Shown here piece after piece: positions 27,132 to 35,690 of a stretch of DNA of 64,000 bases. The notes below the pieces were generated by a model. That model saw nothing but the letters and a program-made list of their open reading frames with translations, did no database searches and had not been told where the DNA came from. Source of the DNA: Roseomonas sp. HF4. Its GTDB lineage: Bacteria; Pseudomonadota; Alphaproteobacteria; Acetobacterales; Acetobacteraceae. A program made the translations under genes and the position numbers. Where the stretch lies: positions 1-64,000 of the forward strand of contig NZ_STGD01000019.1 of the NCBI RefSeq assembly GCF_005222755.1. Direction: 5' to 3'. The stretch's first letter is position 1; each line of letters begins with the position of its first letter.

Positions 27132-28496
27132 ATGGGCCTGCGCGTTCTGATCACCAACCTCTATGTCGCGCATGGCAGCGGCTCGGAGGCGGTGATCGAG
27201 CTGCTGGCCGATGGGCTGCGGCGGGCCGGCCACGATCCGATGCTCTACGCGCCGACGCTGGGCGAACAGGCCATCCGCATGCGGCGACGCGGCCATGTGG
27301 TCGTCGACCGCATCGCCCAACTGCCGCATCGGCCCGACATCCTGCACCTGCAGCACGCCACCCCCGCGGCAATGGCGCTGGCCGCCTTTCCCGCTGTCCC
27401 GGCGATCTTTTCCTGCCACAGCGCCTTCTTCGAGGTCGAGGCGCCGCGACCGCATCCGCAGATCCGCCGCTGGATCGCGGTGGACGACCTCTGCCGCGAC
27501 CGCTGCCTGTCGCGCGGCGTGCCGGCGGAACGCCTCAGCGTCATCCTGAACGCCGTGGACACCGAACGCTTCGCGCAGCGCGCGCCGCTGCCGCCCCGCC
27601 CGCGCCGGGCGCTGATGCTGACCAAGACCACCGAGCAACAGAATTTGGTGCGCGCCGTCTGCGCGGAGATGGGCATCGCGCTGGACGAGTTGGGCCCCGG
27701 GACCGGCCGCGTCACCGACCGGCTGGAGGATGAACTGCCCGCCTACGACCTGGTCTTCGCGACGGCGCGCATGGCGCTCGAGGCCGCCACGGTCGGCTGC
27801 GCCGTCGTCGTCGGGGACGGCCGCGGCTTCGCGGGGCTGCTGACCGGCGGGAACCTCGATGCCTGGCGGCGGCTGAACTTCGGCGCGGGCCTGCTGTCGC
27901 GGCCCATGACGGCGGAGGCGTTGCGCGCGGCCATCGCCGGCTACGACCCCGCGGACGCGGCGCGGATCGCGGCGCGGCTGCGCGCGGAGGCGACGGCGGA
28001 AGACTATGCCGCCCGGCATGTCGCGCTCTATCGGTCCGCCACGGCGGAGGCTCCCGGCCTGGCGGAGGAGGCCGCCCGCGCCTCCGCCGCCTGGCTCGAG
28101 GACCTGCTGCCCTCGGCGGCCGAGCGCCCGTGGCGCGACATCGTGCGCGAGATCGCTGGGCCCCTGCCGCAGCCGATGCAGGAGATGGCCGGCGAGATCC
28201 GGCGCGACATGTCCGCGACGCTGGCGGAGGCGCTGCCCGCGGCGATCGACGCCGCGACGGCACGCGTGCTGCAGGGCCCGATGCAGCACTGCCTCGTCGC
28301 GGCCGTCGACGCGGCCGTCGCGACGCGGATGGAGGCCGCTGTCGCGGCGACCTCGGACCAGGTGCTGCGCGGCATGCCCGGCGTGCGGGCGGAGCGGGCG
28401 CTCCGCGGCCTTTGGCGGCGCATCCTTCCAGAGCGGGTCAGGCGCCCACTGCACCGCTGGCGGCGCGCCCTCCTGCGGCGCATCGGGGCGGGCTGA
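27132..28496 (+). CDS. Glycosyltransferase (GT4-like)
   Basis: 454 aa. The N-terminal Rossmann half starts VLITNLYVAHGSGSEAVIEL, with HVVVDRIAQLPHRPDILHLQ. The C-terminal half carries SVILNAVDTERF and the nucleotide-sugar region YDLVFATARMALEAATVGCA. A long helical tail (about 310-454) contains amphipathic repeats and a basic end (RRPLHRWRRALLRRI), possibly a membrane anchor. The usual ExFGxxxxE motif is not seen, so the family call is tentative. It is likely to act on envelope glycans. Confidence 0.72.
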   Translation: MGLRVLITNLYVAHGSGSEAVIELLADGLRRAGHDPMLYAPTLGEQAIRMRRRGHVVVDRIAQLPHRPDILHLQHATPAAMALAAFPAVPAIFSCHSAFFEVEAPRPHPQIRRWIAVDDLCRDRCLSRGVPAERLSVILNAVDTERFAQRAPLPPRPRRALMLTKTTEQQNLVRAVCAEMGIALDELGPGTGRVTDRLEDELPAYDLVFATARMALEAATVGCAVVVGDGRGFAGLLTGGNLDAWRRLNFGAGLLSRPMTAEALRAAIAGYDPADAARIAARLRAEATAEDYAARHVALYRSATAEAPGLAEEAARASAAWLEDLLPSAAERPWRDIVREIAGPLPQPMQEMAGEIRRDMSATLAEALPAAIDAATARVLQGPMQHCLVAAVDAAVATRMEAAVAATSDQVLRGMPGVRAERALRGLWRRILPERVRRPLHRWRRALLRRIGAG

Positions 28497-28517
28497 GGCC
28501 TGCCGCCGGGGCGCGTG

Positions 28518-28646
28518 TCAGCGGTTCGGATAGACCCGCGGGTAGGTGACCTCCTCCGCCGGCCCGGGCGGGCGCACCGGCCCGACCTTGCCGCAGGCGC
28601 CGAGCAGCAGCGCCAGCGCCAGCGCGCCCAGCACGGCGCGCGTCAT
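28518..28646 (-). CDS. Small lipoprotein, YifL/LptM-like
   Basis: 42 aa. The signal ([17 protein letters not shown]) has lipobox LLGAC with Cys18; the mature peptide begins [12 protein letters not shown] and ends in [10 protein letters not shown](x)KGP-type short lipoproteins downstream of argH are widespread (YifL/LptM, which helps LptD maturation in E. coli). The ATG overlaps the argH stop by four bases (ATGA). lysA, the common next gene in other genomes, is absent here. It is too short to be picked by length filters but has all expected features. Confidence 0.82.
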   Translation of the reverse strand: MTRAVLGALALALLLGACGKVGPVRPPGPAEEVTYPRVYPNR

Positions 28647-30031
28647 GCGAGGCGCGCCTTCCACTCGGCCGCCATCGCCGCGACATTGGCCGGCGCCGTG
28701 CCGCCAAAGGAGGTGCGGCTGCGCACCGAGGCGGCGACGCTCAGCACGTCGTAGACGCCTTCGGTGATGCGGGGCTCGGCCTCACGCATCTCCTCGATGG
28801 TCAGGCCCGCGAGGTCGACGCCGAGCGCCTCGGCCTTCGCCACCAGCGCGCCAGTCACGTGGTGCGCGTCGCGGAAGGGCATCTTCAGTTCGCGCACCAG
28901 CCAGTCGGCCAGGTCCGTCGCGGTCGAGAACCCCGCCCCGGCGGCGGCGGCCAGCCGCCCGACATCGGGCTTGAGGTCCCGCACCATCCCTGCTGTCGCG
29001 GCCAGCACCAGCGTCATGGTCTCGGCGGCGTCGAAGACACCTTCCTTGTCCTCCTGCATGTCCTTGAAATAGGTCATGGCGAGGCCCTTCATCACCGTCA
29101 GCAGCCCGACCAGCGCGCCGACCACGCGCCCGGTCTTGCCGCGCACGAGCTCCGCCGCATCCGGGTTGCGCTTCTGCGGCATGATGGAACTGCCGGTCGT
29201 GAAGGCATCGGACAGCTTCACGAACCCGAAATAGGGGTTCGTCCAGATCACGATCTCCTCGGCCAGGCGCGACAAGTGCGTCGCGCACATCGCGCAGGCG
29301 AACAGGAACTCGGCGGCGAAGTCGCGCGACGCCACGCTGTCGAGGCTGTTGCGCGTCGGCTGATCGAAGCCGAGCGCGGCCGCCGTCATGTGCCGGTCGA
29401 TCGGGAAGCCCGTGCCGGCCAGCGCCGCCGCGCCCAGCGGGCATTCGTTCATGCGCGCCCGGCAGTCCCGCAGCCGCGACAGGTCGCGGGAGAGCATCTC
29501 GACATAGGCCAGGAAATGATGCCCGAGCGTCACGGGCTGCGCCGGCTGCAGATGCGTGAAGCCGGGCATCACCGTGCCGGCATGTTCCGCGGCGCGGTCC
29601 ACCAGCGCGCGCATCACGTCCTCGACCTGGCCGGACAGCCCGTCGATCGCATCCCGCACCCAGAGCCGGACATCCAGCGCCACCTGGTCGTTCCGGCTGC
29701 GGCCCGTGTGCAGGCGCTTGCCGGCATCGCCGATCACGGCCGACAGCCGCGCCTCGATGTTCATGTGGATGTCCTCGAGCGCCTCGTCGAAGGGGAAGTC
29801 CCCCTTCCCGATGCGCGCGGCAATGTCATCGAGGCCCCTGCGGATCGCCTCCTCGTCATCCGCGGAGATGATCCCCACATGCTTCAGCATCGCGGCATGG
29901 GCGAGCGAGCCACGGATGTCCTGCCGCCACATCTTGCGGTCGAAGCCAATGGAGGCGTTGATCGCCTCCATGATGGCCGAGGGGCCTTCGGCGAAACGCC
30001 CGCCCCATTGCCGATTGGCGTTGCTGCTCAC
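28643..30031 (-). CDS. argH: Argininosuccinate lyase
   Basis: 462 aa, normal length. The fumarase/aspartase superfamily signature [12 protein letters not shown] (about 280-291) contains the catalytic Ser in the flexible loop. [19 protein letters not shown] and the [12 protein letters not shown]-like region are conserved. It releases arginine and fumarate from argininosuccinate in the last step of arginine synthesis. GTG start at 30031, divergent from the TlpA-like gene with fewer than 20 bases between start codons. Confidence 0.96.
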   Translation of the reverse strand: MSSNANRQWGGRFAEGPSAIMEAINASIGFDRKMWRQDIRGSLAHAAMLKHVGIISADDEEAIRRGLDDIAARIGKGDFPFDEALEDIHMNIEARLSAVIGDAGKRLHTGRSRNDQVALDVRLWVRDAIDGLSGQVEDVMRALVDRAAEHAGTVMPGFTHLQPAQPVTLGHHFLAYVEMLSRDLSRLRDCRARMNECPLGAAALAGTGFPIDRHMTAAALGFDQPTRNSLDSVASRDFAAEFLFACAMCATHLSRLAEEIVIWTNPYFGFVKLSDAFTTGSSIMPQKRNPDAAELVRGKTGRVVGALVGLLTVMKGLAMTYFKDMQEDKEGVFDAAETMTLVLAATAGMVRDLKPDVGRLAAAAGAGFSTATDLADWLVRELKMPFRDAHHVTGALVAKAEALGVDLAGLTIEEMREAEPRITEGVYDVLSVAASVRSRTSFGGTAPANVAAMAAEWKARLA

Positions 30032-30048
30032 GTGAGGGGGTGTCTTTC

Positions 30049-30633
30049 GTGCTGGTTCCGACGCGCCGTTCCGTCCTTCTCTCCGCCCCGGCGCTGGCGG
30101 TGGCGACCGTGATACAGGCGGCGCTTCCGGCCCGTCCAGCCATGGCCGCGCCGCACGGCTTCGCGCGGCTGCGCGAACGGGACGCAGCCTTGCCCGAGTT
30201 CTCCTTCACCGATGCCTCCGGCCGCGCGCATGGCGTGGCGGATTTCGCGGGCCGCGGCCTCGTCATCAACCTCTGGGCGACCTGGTGCCCGCCCTGCGTG
30301 CGGGAAATGCCGGCGCTGGATGCGCTGGCCGAAGCGCTGCGCCCGGACGGGGTGGCCGTGCTGCCGCTGTCCTCGGACCGCGGCGGACTACCGGTGGTGC
30401 AGGAGTTCTACCGGCGCACGGGGCTGCGCCATCTCGGCATCTGGCTCGACCCGGGCGGCGCGGCCGGGCGGGCGGTCGGCGCGCGCGGCCTCCCCACGAC
30501 CGTCATCGTGGACAGCGGCGGGCGCGAGCGCGCGCGGCTCGAGGGCGACGCCGAATGGGACGCGCCGGATTTCGTCGCGGCCATCCGGCGCCTGACGGCG
30601 CGCGGCGGGCCGGCCGCGCCGCGTGGCGCATGA
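30049..30633 (+). CDS. Exported TlpA/ResA-like thiol-disulfide oxidoreductase
   Basis: 194 aa from GTG 30049, which follows GTGAGGGGG at a good distance; GTG 30040 is too close to it. A Tat-type signal ([18 protein letters not shown]) leads to a thioredoxin fold with WATWCPPC at about 76-83 and the cis-Pro region LPTTVIVD. Such proteins reduce periplasmic disulfides, for example in cytochrome c or copper-centre assembly. The ccm genes lie 3 kb away. The next gene overlaps by four bases. Confidence 0.88.
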   Translation: MLVPTRRSVLLSAPALAVATVIQAALPARPAMAAPHGFARLRERDAALPEFSFTDASGRAHGVADFAGRGLVINLWATWCPPCVREMPALDALAEALRPDGVAVLPLSSDRGGLPVVQEFYRRTGLRHLGIWLDPGGAAGRAVGARGLPTTVIVDSGGRERARLEGDAEWDAPDFVAAIRRLTARGGPAAPRGA

Positions 30634-31037
30634 CGGCTGCCGGCGCGCCCACTCCGCCCATCCTCGTCATCCGCCCCGGCATCGCCTTCTGGGTGGAGGC
30701 GGCGGCGCCCGAGGCATGGACGGCGACCGCCCAGGCGATGGCGGAGGGCTGCTGGACAGACTGCCTGTGCTGCGACGCGGGTGGCGGGGCGTGGGCGGTG
30801 CTCGCCGCCGCGCCTGCCGGGCCCACCCCCTTGGTGCCGTGGCGACGCATGCCGGTGGCGGTATGCCTCGGCCCTCGCCGGGACATGGCGTTGCCGGACC
30901 TTCGCGCCCTGCTGGAAGGCGTGCTTTCGACCGACGGTTCCTTCGCCGAGGCGCATGACGTGACGGCGGCACGGGCCGCCTTCGCCGCGGCGCCGGATGC
31001 CGGCGCGCTGATCGCGGCGGCCCGCGCCCTCGACTGA
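30630..31037 (+). CDS. Hypothetical protein
   Basis: 135 aa, Ala-rich, predicted cytoplasmic. A Cys cluster is visible (CWTDCLCCDAGGG, about 36-48), which could bind a metal or cluster. The C-terminal half is helical. No family recognised. It overlaps the TlpA-like gene (ATGA) and is followed at 4 bases by the next gene, so it belongs to the 30049-33603 operon. The in-frame region upstream of 30630 is a shadow of the TlpA-like gene. Confidence 0.7.
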   Translation: MTAAGAPTPPILVIRPGIAFWVEAAAPEAWTATAQAMAEGCWTDCLCCDAGGGAWAVLAAAPAGPTPLVPWRRMPVAVCLGPRRDMALPDLRALLEGVLSTDGSFAEAHDVTAARAAFAAAPDAGALIAAARALD

Positions 31038-31041
31038 CCGC

Positions 31042-32274
31042 ATGCGAAACAGATTGATAGGCGCCGGCCGGAGCGCCGAGGGGAACGGCCTCGTGAACAG
31101 CCTCCCGACCCTGCCGATCCTGCCCGTGCGTCGCCGCCTCGTGCTGCATGTGCCGGGCTACGAGCCGCTGCCGGCCGCGGCGCAGCAGCGGCGCCTCGCG
31201 CGCACCCTCGCGCGCAGCGCGGCCTGCTGGGGGCTCTCGGCCAGCACGGGGGAGGGCCGGGCCTCCGCCGACGGGGCGGTGCTGACCTTCGCGGCCCGAC
31301 TGTCCGGCCCCGACTGGGCGACGGAGGCGGAGATCCGCGTCCTCGCCTGGGACGACCTGATCGCGCGCGACTTCGCGGTGCCGCTGCCGCACCGCATCCT
31401 GGGCGGGCTCGCGGCCCTCGCGGCGCTGCTGCGGGACGGCACGATCGCGCGCTACCGGGCGGCGCATTGGCGCTACCTGCTGTTCGTCGCGCTGCCGGTC
31501 ACCATGCTGGCCGGGGCCATGCTCGGCGGGCTGGGGGTGGCGCTGGCGCTCGGCGGCTGGGTGGGGGCGTTGTTCGGCAGCGCGCTGGCGCTGGCGCTCA
31601 TCGTGCTCGCTGACCGGCGTGCGCATCTCGGCCATCTCTGCGCCGACTGGATCTTCGCGCGCGACCTCGCGCGCGGGGCGCGGCCCGAGGTGACGGCGCG
31701 CATCGCGCGCTTCGCCGGGGAGATTGCCGCCGCCCGCCGACGCCGCGACGTGGATGAGGTCGTGCTGGTCGGCCACAGCCTCGGCATGGTGCTGCTCGCC
31801 GAAGCGCTCGCGCAGATGCCGGACGGCGGGCGGCCCGGCCCGCGCCTGGTGCTCGTCGGCCTCGGATCCTCGCTTCTCAAGATCGCCCTGATGCCGGGGG
31901 CGACGCGGCTGCGCGCGGCGGTCGGGCGGGTCGCGGCCCTGCCGGGCCTCGCCTGGATCGAGTTCACGTCCCGCCGCGACCTCGTCTCCTTCCACCGGGC
32001 GGATCCGGTGGCGACGCTCGGCCTTCCCGGCACGGGGCCGCGCATGGAGCGCGTCCATCCGCGCGCGATGCTCGACGCACCGGGCTGGCGCCGCGTGCGC
32101 GCCTCCATGCTGCGCGCGCACAGATGCTACGTGACCGGCAACGGCCGGCGCTATTTCTTCGACTGGGGGCTGATCGCCTGCGGGCCGGGCGCGGTCGGGC
32201 GCGACCCGACGCCGGACCGGCTGCTCGGCGCCGACGGGCGCATCGCCGCGCTGCCCTTGGAGGCCGCCGCATGA
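31042..32274 (+). CDS. Membrane-associated lipase-like alpha/beta hydrolase
   Basis: 410 aa. An N-terminal strand and HVPGYEPL (about 35-42) precede two hydrophobic segments (about 150-172 and 176-195). The hydrolase elbow VLVGHSLGMVLLAEAL (nucleophile Ser at about 248) follows and then ARLVLVGLGSS-like strands. The membrane hairpin within the fold suggests a bilayer-facing lipid or acyl substrate. Its stop overlaps the next start (ATGA). The start is uncertain: a GTG at 31093 (VNSLPTLPIL) would shorten it. Confidence 0.75.
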   Translation: MRNRLIGAGRSAEGNGLVNSLPTLPILPVRRRLVLHVPGYEPLPAAAQQRRLARTLARSAACWGLSASTGEGRASADGAVLTFAARLSGPDWATEAEIRVLAWDDLIARDFAVPLPHRILGGLAALAALLRDGTIARYRAAHWRYLLFVALPVTMLAGAMLGGLGVALALGGWVGALFGSALALALIVLADRRAHLGHLCADWIFARDLARGARPEVTARIARFAGEIAAARRRRDVDEVVLVGHSLGMVLLAEALAQMPDGGRPGPRLVLVGLGSSLLKIALMPGATRLRAAVGRVAALPGLAWIEFTSRRDLVSFHRADPVATLGLPGTGPRMERVHPRAMLDAPGWRRVRASMLRAHRCYVTGNGRRYFFDWGLIACGPGAVGRDPTPDRLLGADGRIAALPLEAAA

Positions 32275-32855
32275 CGCCACTGCTGGCCAAGCTGCTGCAC
32301 GGGCTCTGCATGGTCGCCTGGTGGGTCATCCGCCGGCCCTTCGAGCGCAAGACCAAGCGCAACGTCCTGGCGCGCGACGCGATGGACCTTCGGGAGAAGG
32401 CACTGCTGTCCGTCTCCTTCGCCGGGCTCGGGCTGATCCCGTTCGCCTATATCGCGACCGGTTTTCCGGCCGCGCTCGACCAGGCCTTCTCGGCACCGCG
32501 CGCGTGGGCGGGCCTGCTGCTGTTCGGCGCGGCGCTGGCGCTGTTCCGCGCGACGCACAAGGCGCTCGGGCGGAACTGGTCGGTCACGCTGGCGGTGCGG
32601 GAAGAACATTCCCTGGTCACCAGCGGCGTCTACCGCTTCGTCCGCCACCCGATGTACACGGCCTTCTGGCTCTGGGCGATCGCGCAGGCGCTGACACTGC
32701 AGAACTGGTTCGCGGGGCCGGCGGGCATCATCGGCTTCGGCACGCTCTATCTGCTGCGCGTCGGGCGGGAGGAGGCGCTGATGCGCGAGACCTTCGGCCC
32801 GGCCTGGGACGATTATGCGGCCCGCACGCCGCGGGTCGTGCCCTTCCTGCGCTGA
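32271..32855 (+). CDS. Isoprenylcysteine carboxyl methyltransferase (ICMT)-family membrane protein
   Basis: 194 aa with about four to five membrane helices. The PEMT/ICMT-type cofactor motif YRFVRHPMYTAFWLW (about 123-137) and the later REEALMRETFGPAWDDYAARTPR are characteristic. Bacterial members methylate small or isoprenoid substrates that are mostly unknown. Translationally coupled to the upstream lipase-like gene. Confidence 0.85.
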   Translation: MTPLLAKLLHGLCMVAWWVIRRPFERKTKRNVLARDAMDLREKALLSVSFAGLGLIPFAYIATGFPAALDQAFSAPRAWAGLLLFGAALALFRATHKALGRNWSVTLAVREEHSLVTSGVYRFVRHPMYTAFWLWAIAQALTLQNWFAGPAGIIGFGTLYLLRVGREEALMRETFGPAWDDYAARTPRVVPFLR

Positions 32856-32895
32856 CATTCCGACCGGATTCCCAGCGAGACCCTGGCTGCTTCCG

Positions 32896-33603
32896 ATGCC
32901 TCCGATCTCTCCGGCGCGCCCGACGCGCCGTGCCTCCCTGGCCGCCCTCACGGCCCTGGCCGCCTGCGGCCCGACGCGGCTGGCGCCCCTGCCCGGCCCG
33001 CCGCGCGGGCGCGTGCTGCTGCTGCGCGGCCTCGCGAACCTGTTCTCGACGGGGCTGAACGTCCTGACGCAGCGGCTGCGCCAGGCGGGCTTCGACGCGC
33101 GCGTGCACAACCATGTCGAATGGCGCCGCCTCGCCGCCGAGACGGTGGCGGAGGCGCGCGCCGGCACCCTGCCGCGGCCGCTCGTCGTGATCGGCCATTC
33201 CTTCGGCGCCGACGACGCGATCGCCCTGGCCGGGCGGCTCGGGCAGGCCGGCGTCGCGGCCGACCTGCTCGTCACCTTCGACCCGCAATGGCTGCACGAG
33301 ATCCCGCGCGGCCCCCGGCGCGTGGTGAACTTCCACCAGGAGAGCGACCCGATCCGGCGCACGGTCCGCCCGGGTGCCGGCTTCGACGGCATGCTCGAAA
33401 ACCGGCTCGTGGAGGGTGAATCGCACCTTTCGATCGAGAAGGCCGAGCGTCTGCACGACCAGGTTATGACGCTGATGGAGGCGCTGACGGCCCCGGAGCC
33501 AGCCGCGCCGCCACGTCCCGCCGCGCGCCCGCTGTCGCCGCCCGCCGCACGGCCGGCGGCCCTGCCCCTGCCCCCGCGTCGGCCCGTCAGGGCAGGCGGC
33601 TGA
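32896..33603 (+). CDS. Exported alpha/beta hydrolase-fold lipoprotein
   Basis: 235 aa. A signal (PTRRASLAALTALAACG) with a lipobox-like LAAC at Cys21 is followed by GRVLLLRGLANLFSTGLN and a nucleophile elbow VVIGHSFGADDAI (Ser at about 102). A His-containing motif VVNFHQESDP and GESHLSI complete a plausible triad. The C-terminus is Pro/Ala-rich. It is the last gene of the operon and overlaps the convergent ccmI by 17 bases. Start ATG 32896 is chosen for the signal peptide. Confidence 0.75.
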   Translation: MPPISPARPTRRASLAALTALAACGPTRLAPLPGPPRGRVLLLRGLANLFSTGLNVLTQRLRQAGFDARVHNHVEWRRLAAETVAEARAGTLPRPLVVIGHSFGADDAIALAGRLGQAGVAADLLVTFDPQWLHEIPRGPRRVVNFHQESDPIRRTVRPGAGFDGMLENRLVEGESHLSIEKAERLHDQVMTLMEALTAPEPAAPPRPAARPLSPPAARPAALPLPPRRPVRAGG

Positions 33604-34387
33604 TCCGCCGTTCCAGCATGGCGCGCCAGGGCGCATCGGGCGGCGATTCGTCGATCACCGCCTGCCAGTAGGCGCGCGCGCCGTCGCTGCGGCCGGCGGC
33701 TTCCTCGGCCAGGCCGCCCAGGAAGCGCAGCCGCATGTCGCCCGGCGCGGCCTCGAGCCCGCGGCGGATCCAGGACAGCGCCTCGTCATAGGCCTGGCGG
33801 GAGATCTCGGCCTCGGCGATGTCGGCCGCGAGGTCCGCGTCGAAGCGCGCGGCCTGCGCGCGGCGCCAGGCGGCGACCGCGGCCTCTGCGTTGCCGCGGC
33901 CGCGTTCCGCGTTGCCGAGCAGGACCCAGCCCTGCCGCGCCTGTTCGCTGGCAGGGTCGAGGGCGGCGAGGCGCTCGCGCAGTGCCGTGAGTACCTGCTC
34001 GTCGCGCGCCTGCGCCGCGGCGCGCAGGTCGTAGGGCGCCGAGGGCATGCCCGGCGAACCGCGCATCAGGTACAGCCCGATCCCGGCAGCGGCGAGCAGC
34101 GGCAGCACCGCGACCAGCACGCCCGGGTTGCGCCGCGCGGTCGTCTCGGCCTCGGCCTGGTCGGCGGCGGCGATCAGGCGGCGCTGCACCTCGACCCGCG
34201 CGGCGCGATGGCCTGCCTCGTCGAGGCGCCCGGCCTCGCGCTCCCGGTCGAGCTCGGACAGCTGCGCGCGAAAGAGCGCGACATCGGCTTCCCGCCGCCC
34301 GCGGGCGGCGCGCGGGCGCAGCACAGCGGCGGCGAGCGGCAGCAGCGCGGCGAGCGCGAGCAGGATCAGCGGTATCCAGATCGTCAT
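33587..34387 (-). CDS. ccmI: Cytochrome c maturation protein CcmI (CycH)
   Basis: 266 aa. An N-terminal membrane helix (WIPLILLALAALLPLAAAV), a coiled charged segment with EREAGRLDEAGHRAARVEVQR typical of CcmI, a second membrane helix (about 90-108), then TPR repeats (about 125-255). It presents apocytochrome c to the haem ligation machinery. ATGA overlap with ccmH upstream. Confidence 0.92.
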   Translation of the reverse strand: MTIWIPLILLALAALLPLAAAVLRPRAARGRREADVALFRAQLSELDREREAGRLDEAGHRAARVEVQRRLIAAADQAEAETTARRNPGVLVAVLPLLAAAGIGLYLMRGSPGMPSAPYDLRAAAQARDEQVLTALRERLAALDPASEQARQGWVLLGNAERGRGNAEAAVAAWRRAQAARFDADLAADIAEAEISRQAYDEALSWIRRGLEAAPGDMRLRFLGGLAEEAAGRSDGARAYWQAVIDESPPDAPWRAMLERRISRLP

Positions 34388-34926
34388 GCGCCGCTGCCGC
34401 GCTCCAGCTCCGCGAGGCGTCGGCGCTCGGCGTCCGAGAGCGGCACGGGCTCGATCCCCAACGCCGCGAAGCGACGCCGCCGCGCCAGGATCACGGCGGC
34501 GCCACCGCCCAGCGCGATCAGCGGCATGGCCCAGAGCAGCGCCGTGACCGGGTTGAAGGGCGGACGCAGCAAGACGAAGTCGCCATAACGGTCATGGACG
34601 AAGCGCATCACCGCGGACCGGTCGTCGCCCGCGGCCACGCGCTCGCGCACGATGCGGCGCAGGTCGCGTGCCAAGTCGGCGTCGCTGTCCTCGATGGACT
34701 GGTTCTGGCAGACCATGCAGCGCAACTCGCGCCCGATGTCCTGGGCGCGGGATTCCAGCGCGGGGTCTGACAGGCGGTCCTCAGGGCGGCCCACGGCGGC
34801 CAGCGCCGGTGCAGCGGCGACGAGCAGCAGCAGCAGGGCCGCAAGGATGCGGCGGGCGCAACCGGGGAGCCCACCGCCTTCTCCGAAACCCCACCCGCCA
34901 AGGGCCGAAAGGTCCTTGGAATCCAA
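34384..34926 (-). CDS. ccmH: Cytochrome c maturation protein CcmH (CycL), start disturbed
   Basis: About 157 aa of recognisable CcmH: a signal peptide rich in Leu (RRILAALLLLLVAAAPALA), the LRCMVCQNQS redox motif, and a C-terminal membrane helix (PVTALLWAMPLIALGGGAAV). It reduces apocytochrome c thiols before haem attachment. No ATG, GTG or TTG lies at the signal peptide in this frame. The nearest is a TTG at 34926, separated by a palindromic repeat copy that would be translated. A TTG eight bases before the signal core is one base out of frame, so a frameshift or a relocated start is likely. Confidence 0.85.
   Translation of the reverse strand: MDSKDLSALGGWGFGEGGGLPGCARRILAALLLLLVAAAPALAAVGRPEDRLSDPALESRAQDIGRELRCMVCQNQSIEDSDADLARDLRRIVRERVAAGDDRSAVMRFVHDRYGDFVLLRPPFNPVTALLWAMPLIALGGGAAVILARRRRFAALGIEPVPLSDAERRRLAELERGSGA
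34865..34924 (+). repeat. Bipartite palindromic element, copy g (forward)
   Basis: A degenerate hairpin 1, then CCAAGGGCC-GAAA-GGTCCTTGG at 34898-34919 (one G:T position), followed by GGAATCC. Inside the ccm operon between ccmG and ccmH; convergent partner of copy h. Confidence 0.75.
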
Positions 34927-35009
34927 TACGTGGCGGGGGCGAGGCGGGGCGGAACCGTCGGGCACGGCGTACGCGCGATGTGCCTCCCTCGCCCCGGCCA
35001 ACGCATGGT

Positions 35010-35071
35010 GTCCAGAGGCCTTTCGGCCTCCGTCGGGGTGATATCCGGAGCGGGGCGGCGCCCCTGTCCGG
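35010..35071 (-). repeat. Bipartite palindromic element, copy h (reverse, degenerate)
   Basis: CCAGAGGCC-TTTC-GGCCTCCGT at 35012-35033 and an imperfect CCGGA..GGGGC-GGC-GCCCC..TCCGG at 35045-35071. Faces copy g with about 85 bases between them and lies just downstream of ccmG. Confidence 0.7.
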
Positions 35072-35084
35072 TCGCACGCGGCGC

Positions 35085-35690
35085 TCACGCATGCCTCCGC
35101 AGCAGCGGCCGCAGGTCGCGGTCCAGCACCTCCGGCGTGATCGGCCCGGCGAAGCGCCAGCGCACCAGCCCCTGGCGGTCGACCAGGTAGGTCTCGGGCA
35201 CGCCGTAGACGCCCCAGTCGATCGCGACGCGGCCGGGTTCGTCGCGCCCAAGCCGCCGGAACGGGTTGCCGTGCTGGCGCAGGAAGCCGGCGCCGGCTTC
35301 GGCGCGGTCCTTGTAGTTGATGCCGAAGACCGGCACGCCCTCGCGCGACAGGCGCATGAGCTGCGGATGCTCGATGATGCAGGGCACGCACCAGGACGCC
35401 CAGAAGTTCACGAGCACCGGGCCGGGCAGCGGCCCGCGCAGGTCCGTGGCGGCCAGGGCGGGCAGATTCGCGGCTTCGAGCGGCGGCAGGCTGAACTCCG
35501 GCGGCGTTCGGCCGAGCAGCACCGAGGGCACGCCGCGCGGGTCGTACTCCCCGGTCTGCAGCCCGCGCAGCATGACGTAGAAACCGGCGCCCGCCGCGGC
35601 GGCAAGGCCGAGCGGCGCGTAGAGCATCCAGCGCCGGCTGCGTGACGCCGGGGCTGGGGCAGGGGCGGTCGGTTCCTCGTGCGCGCTCAT
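35085..35690 (-). CDS. ccmG: Thiol:disulfide interchange protein CcmG/DsbE
   Basis: 201 aa membrane-tethered thioredoxin. One N-terminal helix (about 22-42), then the fold with FWASWCVPC (catalytic Cys101 and Cys104) and the cis-Pro region YGVPETYLVD. It keeps the CcmH and apocytochrome thiols reduced. Overlaps ccmF by four bases; a repeat pair separates it from ccmH. Confidence 0.94.
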   Translation of the reverse strand: MSAHEEPTAPAPAPASRSRRWMLYAPLGLAAAAGAGFYVMLRGLQTGEYDPRGVPSVLLGRTPPEFSLPPLEAANLPALAATDLRGPLPGPVLVNFWASWCVPCIIEHPQLMRLSREGVPVFGINYKDRAEAGAGFLRQHGNPFRRLGRDEPGRVAIDWGVYGVPETYLVDRQGLVRWRFAGPITPEVLDRDLRPLLRRHA

